A DNA stretch of 11,643 nucleotides from Gammaproteobacteria bacterium RIFCSPHIGHO2_12_FULL_37_14 (GCA_001801485.1 MGXV01000010.1:1-11643); one strand, 5' to 3'. Numbered from the stretch's first letter, positions 1-7,935 are shown. Notes: generated from the sequence alone by a model not told the origin. Translations and numbers: made by a program.

Positions 1-631
1 ATTGATTGAATTACTACAGGGAAAATTTTCAAAAGCAGTGATGGAAATTATTACCAATCCAGACAAGGGATTATTTCCACATCCATCAGAAATAAAATTA
101 AATTGCTCATGTCCTGATTGGGCGGATATGTGCAAACACGTTGCTGCAGTTTTATATGGTGTTGGCGCGCGTCTTGATAATAAACCAGAAGAATTATTTT
201 TATTGCGACAAGCCGATCATATCGAATTAATCGCTGTTGCTGGAACAGCATCAATTACTAAAACTAAAGTGGATCATAGCGATCAAATTCTCGCAGGCAC
301 TGATTTGTCATCGTTGTTTGGTATTGAGATGGGTAATGAAACACCAAATACAGTGGAATTAAAAACAGATGTGAAAAAAAGTAAAATGATTGCAGCACCG
401 ACAAAAATAAAAAAGGCAGAAAAAAAGAAACCGATCTCTGTTGCAACAAAAAAATCAGTCAAAAGAGCAAAGATAAAAAAGGTATCAAAGGTTGTTGCAT
501 CAAAAAAAGTAAAAAAGAAAACTGTTGTAGCCGTTTTGAAAATCATGAAAAAAGCAAAGAGTTCAGTTAAATCTAAGAAATCGGTTGTTAAAAAAACCGT
601 TAAAAGAAAGACAAAGAAGAAGATGGTGTGA
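1..631 (+). CDS. SWIM zinc-finger protein with lysine-rich tail (5' end cut by window)
   Basis: The reading frame is already open at the left edge, so the N-terminal part is missing. Counting from base 2, residues C35, C37, C44 and H46 form the SWIM zinc-finger pattern CxCx6CxH, in the context CSCPDWADMCKHVAAVLYGV that is typical of bacterial SWIM proteins. The flanking stretches (IELLQGKFS before it, LYGVGARLD and the LLR segment after it) are also usual for the family, and the first codon fits the Leu that normally precedes IELLQG. SWIM fingers are thought to bind DNA or protein; the cellular role of these bacterial versions is not established. Residues from about 120 to 209 are dominated by Lys with Val, Ser, Thr and Ala, like a histone H1-type tail, and suggest non-specific nucleic-acid binding. 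The family call is firm, the function is not. Confidence 0.85.
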   Translation, partial: LIELLQGKFSKAVMEIITNPDKGLFPHPSEIKLNCSCPDWADMCKHVAAVLYGVGARLDNKPEELFLLRQADHIELIAVAGTASITKTKVDHSDQILAGTDLSSLFGIEMGNETPNTVELKTDVKKSKMIAAPTKIKKAEKKKPISVATKKSVKRAKIKKVSKVVASKKVKKKTVVAVLKIMKKAKSSVKSKKSVVKKTVKRKTKKKMV

Positions 632-678
632 ACCAATTAATCAAAAAAATAACATGACGCGTATCGCATCTTTAATAT

Positions 679-702
679 GTCCAATAACTTTAATTATTGG
701 AC
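679..702. terminator. Hairpin between convergent SWIM gene and bioA
   Basis: GTCCAATAA (679-687) and TTATTGGAC (694-702) form a perfect 9-bp stem with a 6-base loop. It lies between two genes that end facing each other, where a bidirectional terminator is expected. The stem is AT-rich and no long T-run follows on either strand, so termination may be weak. Confidence 0.5.
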
Positions 703-714
703 TGTTACGAAATG

Positions 715-2013
715 TTAGAATTTTACACTAGTAATAGCATTTTTCGTTATGCTTGCTAATTCTTCGATGACAGATAGTTCGGTATTTAACGGTGGAAACC
801 AATAAATTGTATTTCCCAGTGGTCGAAGCAATGCACCGAGCTCCACCGCTCTTTGATACACTTCATAGCCAATACGCCGATTTGAATCATCACATTTCAA
901 ATCAGTTGCAACCAGAGCACCAATTGATCGAATATTTTTTAATTTTTGTGTCTCATCCGATATCATAATCATTTTTTCAAGCATGATTTTTCCGATATAA
1001 TCAGCGCGACTGCAGAGCTTATCTTCTTCAATAATTTTCATTACTTCAATTGCGATGCTCGCTGCCAATGCATTTCCACTAAATGTGTGTGAGTGCAAAA
1101 ATGATTTTCCGGTTGAATAATCATCATAAAATAAATCATAAATTGCATCGCTGGTTAAAACAACACTCATGGGTATCCACCCTGCCGTTAATCCTTTTGA
1201 TAAACATAAAAAATCAGGTTCAATTCCTGCGTACTCACATGCTAACATTTTTCCTGTTCGACCAAAGCCCGTCATAATTTCATCAACAATCAAATGTATA
1301 TTATGTTTTTTTGTCCATAGCTTTAGTTTTTTTAAAAAGTCCTGACTGTATATTTTCATGCCGCCAGCACCTTGAAGAATTGGCTCAATAATTAATGCCG
1401 TTGTTATATTTATAAAAGGTTCTAATGATTTTTCAATTATCTTCCAATGCAGCGCACAATCATTCCATATCGGATCATTTACATCAGAAACATAGGGAAT
1501 TTCAGATATAAAATTCACTGGAAATAATATTTTTTCATAGGGCGTTTTATAAATTCCGATATCACTAACGCTTAATGCACCGGTTGTTTCACCATGAAAC
1601 CCATTTTTTAAAGCAATAAATTGCCCTCTATCTTTTTCGCCAGAAATTAATCGTGAATGCAAACTCATCTTTAATGCGATCTCAACAGCACATGAACCAT
1701 CACTTGCATAAAAACATTTATTTAATGTTTGTGTGAGACCTGCTAATTTATTAGATAAATCTGAAATCACATCATTGGTTGTATTTGCCAAAATCACATG
1801 CTCGAAACGATCTAATTGTGCAAGCAGTGCTTTTTTCAAACGTGGATTATTATGACCCAATGATTTGCACCACCAACTTGAAATTGAATCAATAACTTTT
1901 TTTCCATTGTCTAATTCTAAATAAGCACCATTCGCTTTATTAACCATCAATGGCTTAAAAACCTCATAGTCTTTCATTTGAGAACATGGATGCCATATAG
2001 GTGACTCGATCAT
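715..2013 (-). CDS. bioA: 7,8-diaminopelargonic acid synthase (BioA), PLP aminotransferase
   Basis: Converts 7-keto-8-aminopelargonate to 7,8-diaminopelargonate in biotin synthesis, in the cytoplasm. The 432 residues match the usual length. Visible motifs are WHP at 7-9, SSWW at 45-48, the phosphate-binding SDGS at 104-107, VDEIMTGFGRTGK at 243-255 with the PLP-binding Asp244, the PLP Lys273 in CLSKGLTAG, and the carboxylate-binding Arg397 in LLRPLG. The gene diverges from bioBFCD. The start is supported by an AAAGG 9 bases upstream (plus-strand 2023-2027), which overlaps the putative BirA operator. Odd points: positions equivalent to E. coli Tyr17, Tyr144 and Asp147 appear to be Cys10, Phe139 and Glu142. 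The segment with FYDDY (295-299) and HSHTF (307-311) resembles, from memory, the Bacillus subtilis lysine-using enzyme more than the SAM-using E. coli one. The family call is firm; the amino donor is uncertain. Confidence 0.96.
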   Translation of the reverse strand: MIESPIWHPCSQMKDYEVFKPLMVNKANGAYLELDNGKKVIDSISSWWCKSLGHNNPRLKKALLAQLDRFEHVILANTTNDVISDLSNKLAGLTQTLNKCFYASDGSCAVEIALKMSLHSRLISGEKDRGQFIALKNGFHGETTGALSVSDIGIYKTPYEKILFPVNFISEIPYVSDVNDPIWNDCALHWKIIEKSLEPFINITTALIIEPILQGAGGMKIYSQDFLKKLKLWTKKHNIHLIVDEIMTGFGRTGKMLACEYAGIEPDFLCLSKGLTAGWIPMSVVLTSDAIYDLFYDDYSTGKSFLHSHTFSGNALAASIAIEVMKIIEEDKLCSRADYIGKIMLEKMIMISDETQKLKNIRSIGALVATDLKCDDSNRRIGYEVYQRAVELGALLRPLGNTIYWFPPLNTELSVIEELASITKNAITSVKF

Positions 2014-2015
2014 TT

Positions 2016-2047
2016 TAGTAAACCTTTTATATTATTGTGGTTGACTG
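2016..2047. promoter_or_regulatory. Candidate BirA operator in bioA/bioB divergent region
   Basis: TAGTAAACC (2016-2024) matches the classical BirA half-site TTGTAAACC at 8 of 9 positions. GGTTGACTG (2039-2047) matches the opposite half-site GGTTTACAA at 6 of 9. The spacer is 14 bases; the E. coli site has 16. The right half covers the bioB -35 box and the left half covers the bioA ribosome-binding site, so one bound BirA dimer could block both directions. The BirA in this window has a DNA-binding domain, as this role requires. Confidence 0.6.
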
Positions 2048-2069
2048 TTTAAAAAGGTTAGCATATATT
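2041..2069 (+). promoter_or_regulatory. sigma70-type promoter of bioBFCD
   Basis: TTGACT (2041-2046) and TATATT (2064-2069) are separated by exactly 17 bases. Transcription would begin near 2076, leaving a leader of about 25 bases with a TAGGA ribosome-binding site (2088-2092) nine bases before the bioB ATG. For bioA in the other direction only a -10-like TAATAT (complement of 2029-2034) is visible, without a convincing -35. Confidence 0.7.
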
Positions 2070-2101
2070 GCGTGAATTAGAAATTATTAGGATGTTTCAA
2101 A

Positions 2102-3067
2102 ATGGCACGTATATGGAATCAATCTGAGGCTGAAGAAATATTTTCATTGCCATTTATTGATCTACTTTTCAAGGCGCATAACGTTCATCACCAATATTTT
2201 AACGTCAATGAAATGGAACTTTGTACATTGCTCAGCATTAAAACAGGATCATGCCCAGAAGATTGTGCCTATTGTCCACAAAGCGCGCACTACAAAACAG
2301 GCTTACAAAAAGAAAAATTATTTGATCTTGAAGAAGTAAAAAAACATGCGGAAATTGCAAAGCAAAATGGTGCAACACGCTTTTGCATGGGTGCTGCATG
2401 GCGCAGTCCACCTAAAAAAGATTTTCCAATCGTGTTAGAAATGATTAAAGCGGTGAAAGAAATCGGACTTGAAACATGCGTCACATTAGGAATGCTCACT
2501 GAAATACAATCTGCGCAACTAAAAGAATCAGGGCTAGATTTCTATAATCATAATTTGGATACATCCCCAGCGTACTATAAAAAAATTATTACCACACGTA
2601 CGTATGAACAACGCTTGGATACGTTGGAAAAAGTGCGTAATTCTGGCATGAAAGTATGTTGCGGCGGAATTATTGGAATGGGTGAGAGTAGATCTGATCG
2701 CATCGAATTACTTATACAGTTGGCAAATTTACCAGAGCCGCCAACCAGTGTTCCAATTAACCGATTAATCCCTATCGGTGGAACACCACTTGAACAGACT
2801 GATGAAATCGATAATCTTGAATTTATTCGAACAATTGCAGTTGCAAGAATCATGTTACCAACCTCGATGATACGTCTTTCTGCGGGCCGAGATTCAATGA
2901 GTGATGAGATGCAAACACTTTGTTTTATGGCGGGCGCCAATTCAATTTTTTTCGGAGAAAAATTATTAACTGCCAATAATCCTGATGCAGATAATGATTT
3001 AAATCTTTTAAAGAGATTAGGCATGGTCATTAAAAATCAACCAAAGTCTCAATTAACATGCCAATAG
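2102..3067 (+). CDS. bioB: Biotin synthase (BioB), radical SAM enzyme
   Basis: Inserts sulfur into dethiobiotin to make biotin, the last step of the pathway. The radical-SAM cluster motif CPEDCAYC gives Cys51, Cys55 and Cys58, which bind the [4Fe-4S] cluster. Cys95, Cys126 and Cys186 with Arg258 (MIRLSAGR) match the residues that hold the auxiliary [2Fe-2S] sulfur-donor cluster in E. coli. The YNHNLDT motif (148-154) and the C-terminal [15 protein letters not shown] stretch are typical. At 321 residues it is somewhat shorter than the E. coli protein (346), mainly at the C-terminus. It is the first gene of the plus-strand operon and overlaps bioF by 10 bases, which suggests coupled translation. 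The ATG is supported by TAGGA nine bases upstream. Confidence 0.98.
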   Translation: MARIWNQSEAEEIFSLPFIDLLFKAHNVHHQYFNVNEMELCTLLSIKTGSCPEDCAYCPQSAHYKTGLQKEKLFDLEEVKKHAEIAKQNGATRFCMGAAWRSPPKKDFPIVLEMIKAVKEIGLETCVTLGMLTEIQSAQLKESGLDFYNHNLDTSPAYYKKIITTRTYEQRLDTLEKVRNSGMKVCCGGIIGMGESRSDRIELLIQLANLPEPPTSVPINRLIPIGGTPLEQTDEIDNLEFIRTIAVARIMLPTSMIRLSAGRDSMSDEMQTLCFMAGANSIFFGEKLLTANNPDADNDLNLLKRLGMVIKNQPKSQLTCQ

Positions 3068-4236
3068 AAACATTTAAAAATAAATTAATTAGCTATTCAG
3101 ATAACGATTTACTCAGAGCGCGTTACATTACCGATGATCGTTCGGATAATAAAATAGTTTGCGATGGAAAAGCATTAATTAATTTTTGCAGCAATGATTA
3201 TCTTGGTCTTTCGATGCATTCAGACGTCAAAAAAGCTTTTATTTTAGGTGTAGAAAAATATGGTTTCGGTAGTGGATCATCAGCATTGATATCTGGTTAT
3301 TTTAAACCACAAAAGCAGCTCGAAGATAGTTTTTCTGATTTCCTTAATCGTGATCGTGCGTTGTTATTTAATTCAGGTTATCACGCAAATTTAGCAGTGA
3401 TGAGCACGATTGGAAATCGAGAAAGTGCAGTTATTTCAGACAAACTTTGTCATGCCTCGTTATTGGATGGCATACGATTATCCAAAGCTAAAAGGTATCG
3501 GTTTTATCATAACAACATCGATCATGCTGAATTGTTAATTCACTTAAGCCAAAGAAAATGCTTATTAGTCACTGAAAGTGTCTTTAGCATGGAAGGTGAT
3601 ATAAGTCCGATAGATAAACTTGCAAATATTGCTAAAGAAACACAGTCATTTTTTATCGTCGATGATGCACATGGCATCGGTATTCTTGGAAAAAATGGCG
3701 GTGGGATCAGTGAATATTTTCATTTAACACAAAACGATATTCCTTGCTTGATTACGCCACTTGGAAAAGCAATTGGTAGTATTGGTGCAATTGTTTCCGG
3801 TGAAAGTGCGCTGATTGAATCGCTTATACAATTTTCGAATACGTATCGCTATTCCACCTCGCTACCACCTGCCATTGCATGTGCAACACTGGAATCATTA
3901 AACTTATTAAAAAAAGAAAATTGGCGCAGAGAAAAATTACAAAAATTAATTACATTTTTTATTGACCAAGCCAATCATCGATCACTGCCATTAATATCCA
4001 GTGATTTAACACCCATTAAATCTATTTTAATCGGTAAAAACAAAGATACAATTGGACTTAAAAAATTATTACACGATCAAGGATTTTTTATTTCGTGTAT
4101 CAGACCACCCACAGTTGCGCCGAATACAGCGCGCATTCGAATTTCGCTCAATTGTATGCATGAAGAAAAAGATATTATTCATTTATTAGATTTACTGGCT
4201 GATTACTATGAAAAACTCAAACAAATCAACGCATAA
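3058..4236 (+). CDS. bioF: 8-amino-7-oxononanoate synthase (BioF)
   Basis: A PLP enzyme of the alpha-oxoamine synthase family that condenses L-alanine with pimeloyl-ACP (or pimeloyl-CoA) to form 8-amino-7-oxononanoate (KAPA). The 392 residues are close to the E. coli length (384). Visible motifs are [10 protein letters not shown] at 42-51, [10 protein letters not shown] at 71-80, His132 in LCHASLLDG (stacks on PLP), ESVFSMEGD at 173-181, VDDAHGIG at 201-208 with Asp202 and His205, and PLP Lys237 in TPLGKAIGS. The C-terminal IRPPTV signature is also present. The start overlaps the end of bioB by 10 bases and has no clear Shine-Dalgarno sequence, so translation probably depends on bioB. The end overlaps bioC by 29 bases. 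Confidence 0.97.
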   Translation: MPIETFKNKLISYSDNDLLRARYITDDRSDNKIVCDGKALINFCSNDYLGLSMHSDVKKAFILGVEKYGFGSGSSALISGYFKPQKQLEDSFSDFLNRDRALLFNSGYHANLAVMSTIGNRESAVISDKLCHASLLDGIRLSKAKRYRFYHNNIDHAELLIHLSQRKCLLVTESVFSMEGDISPIDKLANIAKETQSFFIVDDAHGIGILGKNGGGISEYFHLTQNDIPCLITPLGKAIGSIGAIVSGESALIESLIQFSNTYRYSTSLPPAIACATLESLNLLKKENWRREKLQKLITFFIDQANHRSLPLISSDLTPIKSILIGKNKDTIGLKKLLHDQGFFISCIRPPTVAPNTARIRISLNCMHEEKDIIHLLDLLADYYEKLKQINA

Positions 4237-4978
4237 AACAAACATTATTCGTTGTTTTAATAAAGCGGCAAATACTTATGATATTCATAGCAACATACAA
4301 CAACAGGTAGGTTGTAAGTTAATTGCTTTGATTGATACCACTCAAGCACAACCAATCAATATTATTGATCTTGGTTGTGGTAGTGGATTTATAACTGAAA
4401 AATTAGCAATAAAATATAAATACAGCAATTTTCATGCCATCGATATAGCAGATCGATTATTGCTTGAAGCCAAAAAGAGATTATCGGCATATCCGATTAA
4501 AATCGACGAAAATGATTTTGATGAATTCGATAACAACGATAGTTTGTTTGATCTGGTATTTTCAAACATGGCATTACAATGGAGTATCGATTTAAATAGC
4601 ACTTTATTGCGCATTCATAAAAACATGTCCGAAGGTGGGATTATTGCAATTGCATTGCCATTAGAAGGTACTTATTCTGAATTAGCAGTGCAATCAAGAA
4701 ATCAATTTCACACTGAATCATTTATTGCTAATTTATTTGATCAATGTGGATTTAAAAAAATCAATTACAGTGTTGAATATTTAACAGCACATTATGACTC
4801 GTGGATGACAGCAATCAAAACTGTTAAAGCTACTGGCGCAAATTATGTTTTTAAAAAATCAACAAATGCCTTATATAGTAATTCTTACCTATACAAATTA
4901 ATTAAGTCACACCAAACAATGTCAAATCCTGTTTCTCTGACCTATCATATCGGCTATTTTATCGCGATGAAAAAATAA
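4208..4978 (+). CDS. bioC: Malonyl-ACP O-methyltransferase (BioC)
   Basis: Methylates the free carboxyl of malonyl-ACP so that fatty-acid enzymes can extend it to pimeloyl-ACP methyl ester; this is the entry step to biotin. The SAM-binding motif I is IIDLGCGSG at residues 52-60 of 256, with an acidic residue at the end of the next strand (HAIDIADR). The N-terminal pattern FNKAANTYDIHSNIQ (17-31) is characteristic of BioC, as is the SNMALQW motif near 118-124. Its C-terminal half is more divergent than that of the neighbours. The 29-base overlap with bioF is real unless a rare start codon is used, because no other ATG, GTG or TTG lies before the conserved N-terminus. No Shine-Dalgarno is evident, which suggests coupling to bioF. 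Confidence 0.92.
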   Translation: MKNSNKSTHKTNIIRCFNKAANTYDIHSNIQQQVGCKLIALIDTTQAQPINIIDLGCGSGFITEKLAIKYKYSNFHAIDIADRLLLEAKKRLSAYPIKIDENDFDEFDNNDSLFDLVFSNMALQWSIDLNSTLLRIHKNMSEGGIIAIALPLEGTYSELAVQSRNQFHTESFIANLFDQCGFKKINYSVEYLTAHYDSWMTAIKTVKATGANYVFKKSTNALYSNSYLYKLIKSHQTMSNPVSLTYHIGYFIAMKK

Positions 4979-4979
4979 A

Positions 4980-5669
4980 ATGTCGATAAAATTATTTGTG
5001 ACCGGCATTGATACTGAAATTGGAAAAACGCATATCAGCGTCGGATTGGTCAATGCATTTAATAATGCCGGCTACTCAACTATTGGCTCAAAACCAATTG
5101 CCACCGGTGGTTTTTGGAAAGATGAGGCGCTTTACAATAATGATGCGGTGCTTTTGCAGGAGGCATCATCAATTAAACTACCCTACCAAATAATAAACCC
5201 CCTTGTTTTTGAAGAACCCATTGCGCCACACATCGCTGCTAAAAAAAAGAATTCTGAGCTGAGTGTGGAAAAAATATTACCTCATCTGAAAAAAATATTA
5301 AATACGCCAGCTGATATTTATATTATTGAAGGCATTGGTGGGTGGCATGTTCCATTAAACAATTCAGAGACGATGGCTGACGTTGTGAAGACTTGTGATT
5401 TATCAGTCGTGCTTGTTATTGCGATTCGATTGGGATGTCTTAATCATGCGATACTTAGCTTTAATGCGATAAAACAAGCGAATTTATCCATTGCGGGTTG
5501 GGTAGCAAATTTTTCTACATCCATCCATGTGTTAGATACAGAAGAAATTATCAGTACACTTGCCAACTGGATTGACGCGCCTTGTTTAGGCGTAATTCCT
5601 TATCAAGAAAATGCTGCGAGCATCTTGGATATCAAGACATTACTTCTCAATGCTCGTATCACCCGATGA
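4980..5669 (+). CDS. bioD: Dethiobiotin synthetase (BioD)
   Basis: Uses ATP and CO2 to close the ureido ring of diaminopelargonate and make dethiobiotin. The 229 residues match the family. The P-loop is GIDTEIGKT at 9-17. KPIATG follows at 38-43 (Lys38 is the usual catalytic lysine), NNDAVLLQ at 53-60 carries a metal-binding Asp55, and IEGIGGW at 116-122 carries Glu117; the usual EGAGGW has Ala where this protein has Ile119. RLGCLNHA (150-157) and GWVAN near 173 complete the pattern. It starts one base after the bioC stop and is the last gene of the operon. Its last 30 bases overlap the end of birA on the other strand, and no intrinsic terminator is visible there. Confidence 0.96.
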   Translation: MSIKLFVTGIDTEIGKTHISVGLVNAFNNAGYSTIGSKPIATGGFWKDEALYNNDAVLLQEASSIKLPYQIINPLVFEEPIAPHIAAKKKNSELSVEKILPHLKKILNTPADIYIIEGIGGWHVPLNNSETMADVVKTCDLSVVLVIAIRLGCLNHAILSFNAIKQANLSIAGWVANFSTSIHVLDTEEIISTLANWIDAPCLGVIPYQENAASILDIKTLLLNARITR

Positions 5670-6608
5670 AAATGCTCTTGTTTCACCATCATCCATTTTT
5701 ATTAATAAATAACCTTGGTCATTAATACCTTTTGCCTTGCCGCAGATTTTTGTTTTAGCATTTTTGATATTGATATTTTTATTGTACAGGCAATCAACAG
5801 AATGCCATTCATCTTTAAAAGATGCCAATCCATGCTCATTAAATTGAGCAAGATAATGCATTAAATTGTTGATGAGCGATGCACACAGTGGATTGCGGTC
5901 AATATAATTGTTTGCAATGTTTCGAATAGATGTCCAAGCCTGAGATATTTGATTTTCTTTATCAAAATGCATATTCACATTAATGCCAATACCGATGATC
6001 ACAGAGCACCCACCATTGCTTTCAGCTTGTGATTCAATGAGAATCCCTGATAACTTTTGATTCTCATAGAGAATATCGTTTGGCCATTTTACTTTAAGTG
6101 CTTTTGGTAAATATGTTTGAAGTGTTTTTACAACCGCTAAACTCACGACTAAGCTTAAACCAGCAAGCTCGCTAATATCTTTATTAAATATATAGACAGT
6201 TGAGAAATAAATATTCAAACCAAATGGCGAATACCAGCTACGATTGAGTCTACCCTTGCCTTGTGTCTGTTGTTCAGATAAACAAACTCTATTGTTTTTG
6301 TCTTTTAAAAATTTTTTCAAGTACTCATTAGTAGAATCAATACTCTCAAAAATATCTATTTCAATATTTTTATTCTTAACGCTTTTTGTAATGGCTTTTT
6401 TGTCTAACAAAATCAATGGGTCAATTAATGCGTAACCTTTGCCCTTAATGGAATCAACAGTAACACCGTAAGATTCCAGCTTCTGAATAGACTTCCAAAC
6501 TGCACTTCGTGTTACGTTTAGTTTTTCACCAATCGTTGTTCCATCATGATATTCGCAATCGTTTAACAGGGACAACAAATTTGCAAAACCTGAATTGGAT
6601 GTTTTCAT
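5640..6608 (-). CDS. birA: Bifunctional biotin-protein ligase / biotin operon repressor (BirA)
   Basis: Activates biotin to biotinyl-AMP and transfers it to the biotin carrier of acetyl-CoA carboxylase; with biotinyl-AMP bound it also represses bio genes. Length is 322 residues (E. coli 321). Residues 8-62 form a winged helix-turn-helix (TTIGEKLNVTRSAVWKSIQ), so this is the regulatory class. The ligase core begins near 85 with ESIDSTNEYL. The biotin-binding loop is GKGRLN (117-122), where E. coli has GRGRRG. KWPNDIL is at 174-180, catalytic Lys185 lies in QKLSGIL, and IIGIGINVN is at 204-212. The C-terminal SH3-like domain ends with SSGDTSIEK. The ATG overlaps the coaBC stop (ATGA), implying co-expression with coaBC. 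Confidence 0.96.
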   Translation of the reverse strand: MKTSNSGFANLLSLLNDCEYHDGTTIGEKLNVTRSAVWKSIQKLESYGVTVDSIKGKGYALIDPLILLDKKAITKSVKNKNIEIDIFESIDSTNEYLKKFLKDKNNRVCLSEQQTQGKGRLNRSWYSPFGLNIYFSTVYIFNKDISELAGLSLVVSLAVVKTLQTYLPKALKVKWPNDILYENQKLSGILIESQAESNGGCSVIIGIGINVNMHFDKENQISQAWTSIRNIANNYIDRNPLCASLINNLMHYLAQFNEHGLASFKDEWHSVDCLYNKNINIKNAKTKICGKAKGINDQGYLLIKMDDGETRAFSSGDTSIEK

Positions 6609-7813
6609 GCCGTAATTCTTTTCTGTAATTGATACTGATTTGAAATTATTTTTAACAATTGCTGGGCAATTTTCTGTTTTGTGTTTTTTTCAAGATTGAT
6701 TATTTCATTCTCTGAAATAATGCTGACTGCATTATCATCACTTTCAAAGCCAATATCAGGTTGACTTACATCATTCACAACGATTAAATCAGCACCCTTC
6801 TTTAAGCGTTTTTGTTTGGCGTTTTCTAACACATTTTCAGTTTCTGCTGCAAATCCAACACAAAAGGGTTTTTTTGGTTTTGCGCATATGGTTGCTAAAA
6901 TATCTGATGTTGGAATAAGTTCGAGCATCAAAGATTGCCTCCCGCGTTTTATTTTTTGCGCAGACACATTTGCAACGGTGTAATCAGACACTGCTGCAAC
7001 GCAAATAAATATATCTTGTGTTTCAATTTTATTTTCAACCGCTTTTTGCATTTCACTGGCTGTTTTAGCTTTAATGAAGCAATGGCAGCTTGGTTGATTC
7101 ACACTGGTTTCACCGCTAATCACAGTGACTTGCGCACCCAATAAATAAGCTGCTTCTGCTAATGCATAACCCATTTTTCCAGATGATTTATTAGTGATAA
7201 ATCGTACGGGATCGATCGGCGCTTGAGTTGCACCCGTTGTTATTATTATTTTTTTATTGTTCCAGAAATAGTTGTCTTCCGTATTGTGATGCAAGCGAGA
7301 AACAATTTCTGCAGGCTCCGTCATTCTACCGAATCCATCATCACCGCATGCTTGAAGCCCAGATTCTGGACCAATAAATTCAATGTTGCGCACACGAAGC
7401 TTTTCAACATTCTTTTTTGTTGCTGTATTTTCCCACATCGCTTTATTCATCGATGGAATGATGAACAATTTTGCAGGGCTTGCTAAACACACTGTTGTTA
7501 ATAAATCATCACAAATGCCCGATGCAATTTTTGCAATTACGTTAGTAGATGCTGGCGCTATGATAATTATTTCCGCCCACTGTGCCAATTCGATATGACG
7601 CATGCCATGATCAATTGTCTCATCCATTAATTCTGTATGCACAGGATTACCAGAAATAGCTTGAAATGAAAGTGGCGTGATAAACGCTTGTGCATGTTTT
7701 GTCATCACTACACGCACTGAATATCCGCGCTCTTTTAGAAGACGAATTAATTCGAGACTTTTATATGCTGAAATGCCACCTGTTATTCCCAGTAGAATAT
7801 TTTTATCATTCAT
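6605..7813 (-). CDS. coaBC: Bifunctional phosphopantothenoylcysteine decarboxylase / phosphopantothenate-cysteine ligase (CoaBC)
   Basis: Performs two consecutive CoA-synthesis steps: joining 4'-phosphopantothenate to cysteine, then decarboxylation to 4'-phosphopantetheine. The 402 residues counted from this ATG match E. coli (406). The N-terminal CoaC flavoprotein domain has GITGGISAYK (9-18), catalytic His73 in MRHIELAQWA, the PSMNKAMW motif (120-127, Asn123) and Cys156 in LQACGD. The C-terminal CoaB domain has TTGATQAPIDPVRFITNKSS (192-211, Asn208), SGKMG just after it, AAVSDY at 273-278, and KIKR with Lys287. The frame extends 33 codons further upstream to 7912, but homologues begin at MNDKNILLGITGG and that extension covers a leader hairpin, so 7813 is chosen. 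No strong Shine-Dalgarno is seen. Confidence 0.96.
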   Translation of the reverse strand: MNDKNILLGITGGISAYKSLELIRLLKERGYSVRVVMTKHAQAFITPLSFQAISGNPVHTELMDETIDHGMRHIELAQWAEIIIIAPASTNVIAKIASGICDDLLTTVCLASPAKLFIIPSMNKAMWENTATKKNVEKLRVRNIEFIGPESGLQACGDDGFGRMTEPAEIVSRLHHNTEDNYFWNNKKIIITTGATQAPIDPVRFITNKSSGKMGYALAEAAYLLGAQVTVISGETSVNQPSCHCFIKAKTASEMQKAVENKIETQDIFICVAAVSDYTVANVSAQKIKRGRQSLMLELIPTSDILATICAKPKKPFCVGFAAETENVLENAKQKRLKKGADLIVVNDVSQPDIGFESDDNAVSIISENEIINLEKNTKQKIAQQLLKIISNQYQLQKRITA

Positions 7814-7833
7814 GGCAATGTTCGCTTTATGAT

Positions 7834-7853
7834 TTATCATTGCAAAATGATAA
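7834..7853. promoter_or_regulatory. Hairpin in the coaBC leader
   Basis: TTATCATT (7834-7841) and AATGATAA (7846-7853) make a perfect 8-bp stem with a 4-base loop. It lies 20-40 bases upstream of the coaBC start in the transcribed direction. It could act on translation initiation or mRNA stability, or be a small protein-binding palindrome. The structure is directly visible; the role is inferred. Confidence 0.4.
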
Positions 7854-7906
7854 CGCCAATCGTTATAAATCGATATGATATTAACTGTGCGAAATGTTCT
7901 TTTAAC

Positions 7907-7935
7907 TGTCACGAACTATAGTATAAAACGTGACA
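7907..7935. promoter_or_regulatory. Spaced palindrome TGTCACG-N15-CGTGACA
   Basis: TGTCACG (7907-7913) and CGTGACA (7929-7935) are perfect 7-base inverted copies. The 15-base spacer contains ACTATAGT and a -10-like TATACT/TATAGT on the coaBC strand. The arrangement fits an operator for a dimeric regulator over a coaBC promoter, with transcription starting roughly 95 bases before the ATG, but no good -35 box could be paired with it. Confidence 0.4.

Noticed and set aside
283..636. Minus-strand open frame opposite the SWIM gene tail
   Set aside because: It is a Phe-rich mirror of the lysine codons, with no plausible protein features.
7814..7912. 33-codon N-terminal extension of coaBC
   Set aside because: Homologues begin at MNDKNILLGITGG, the extension has no similarity and it spans a leader hairpin.
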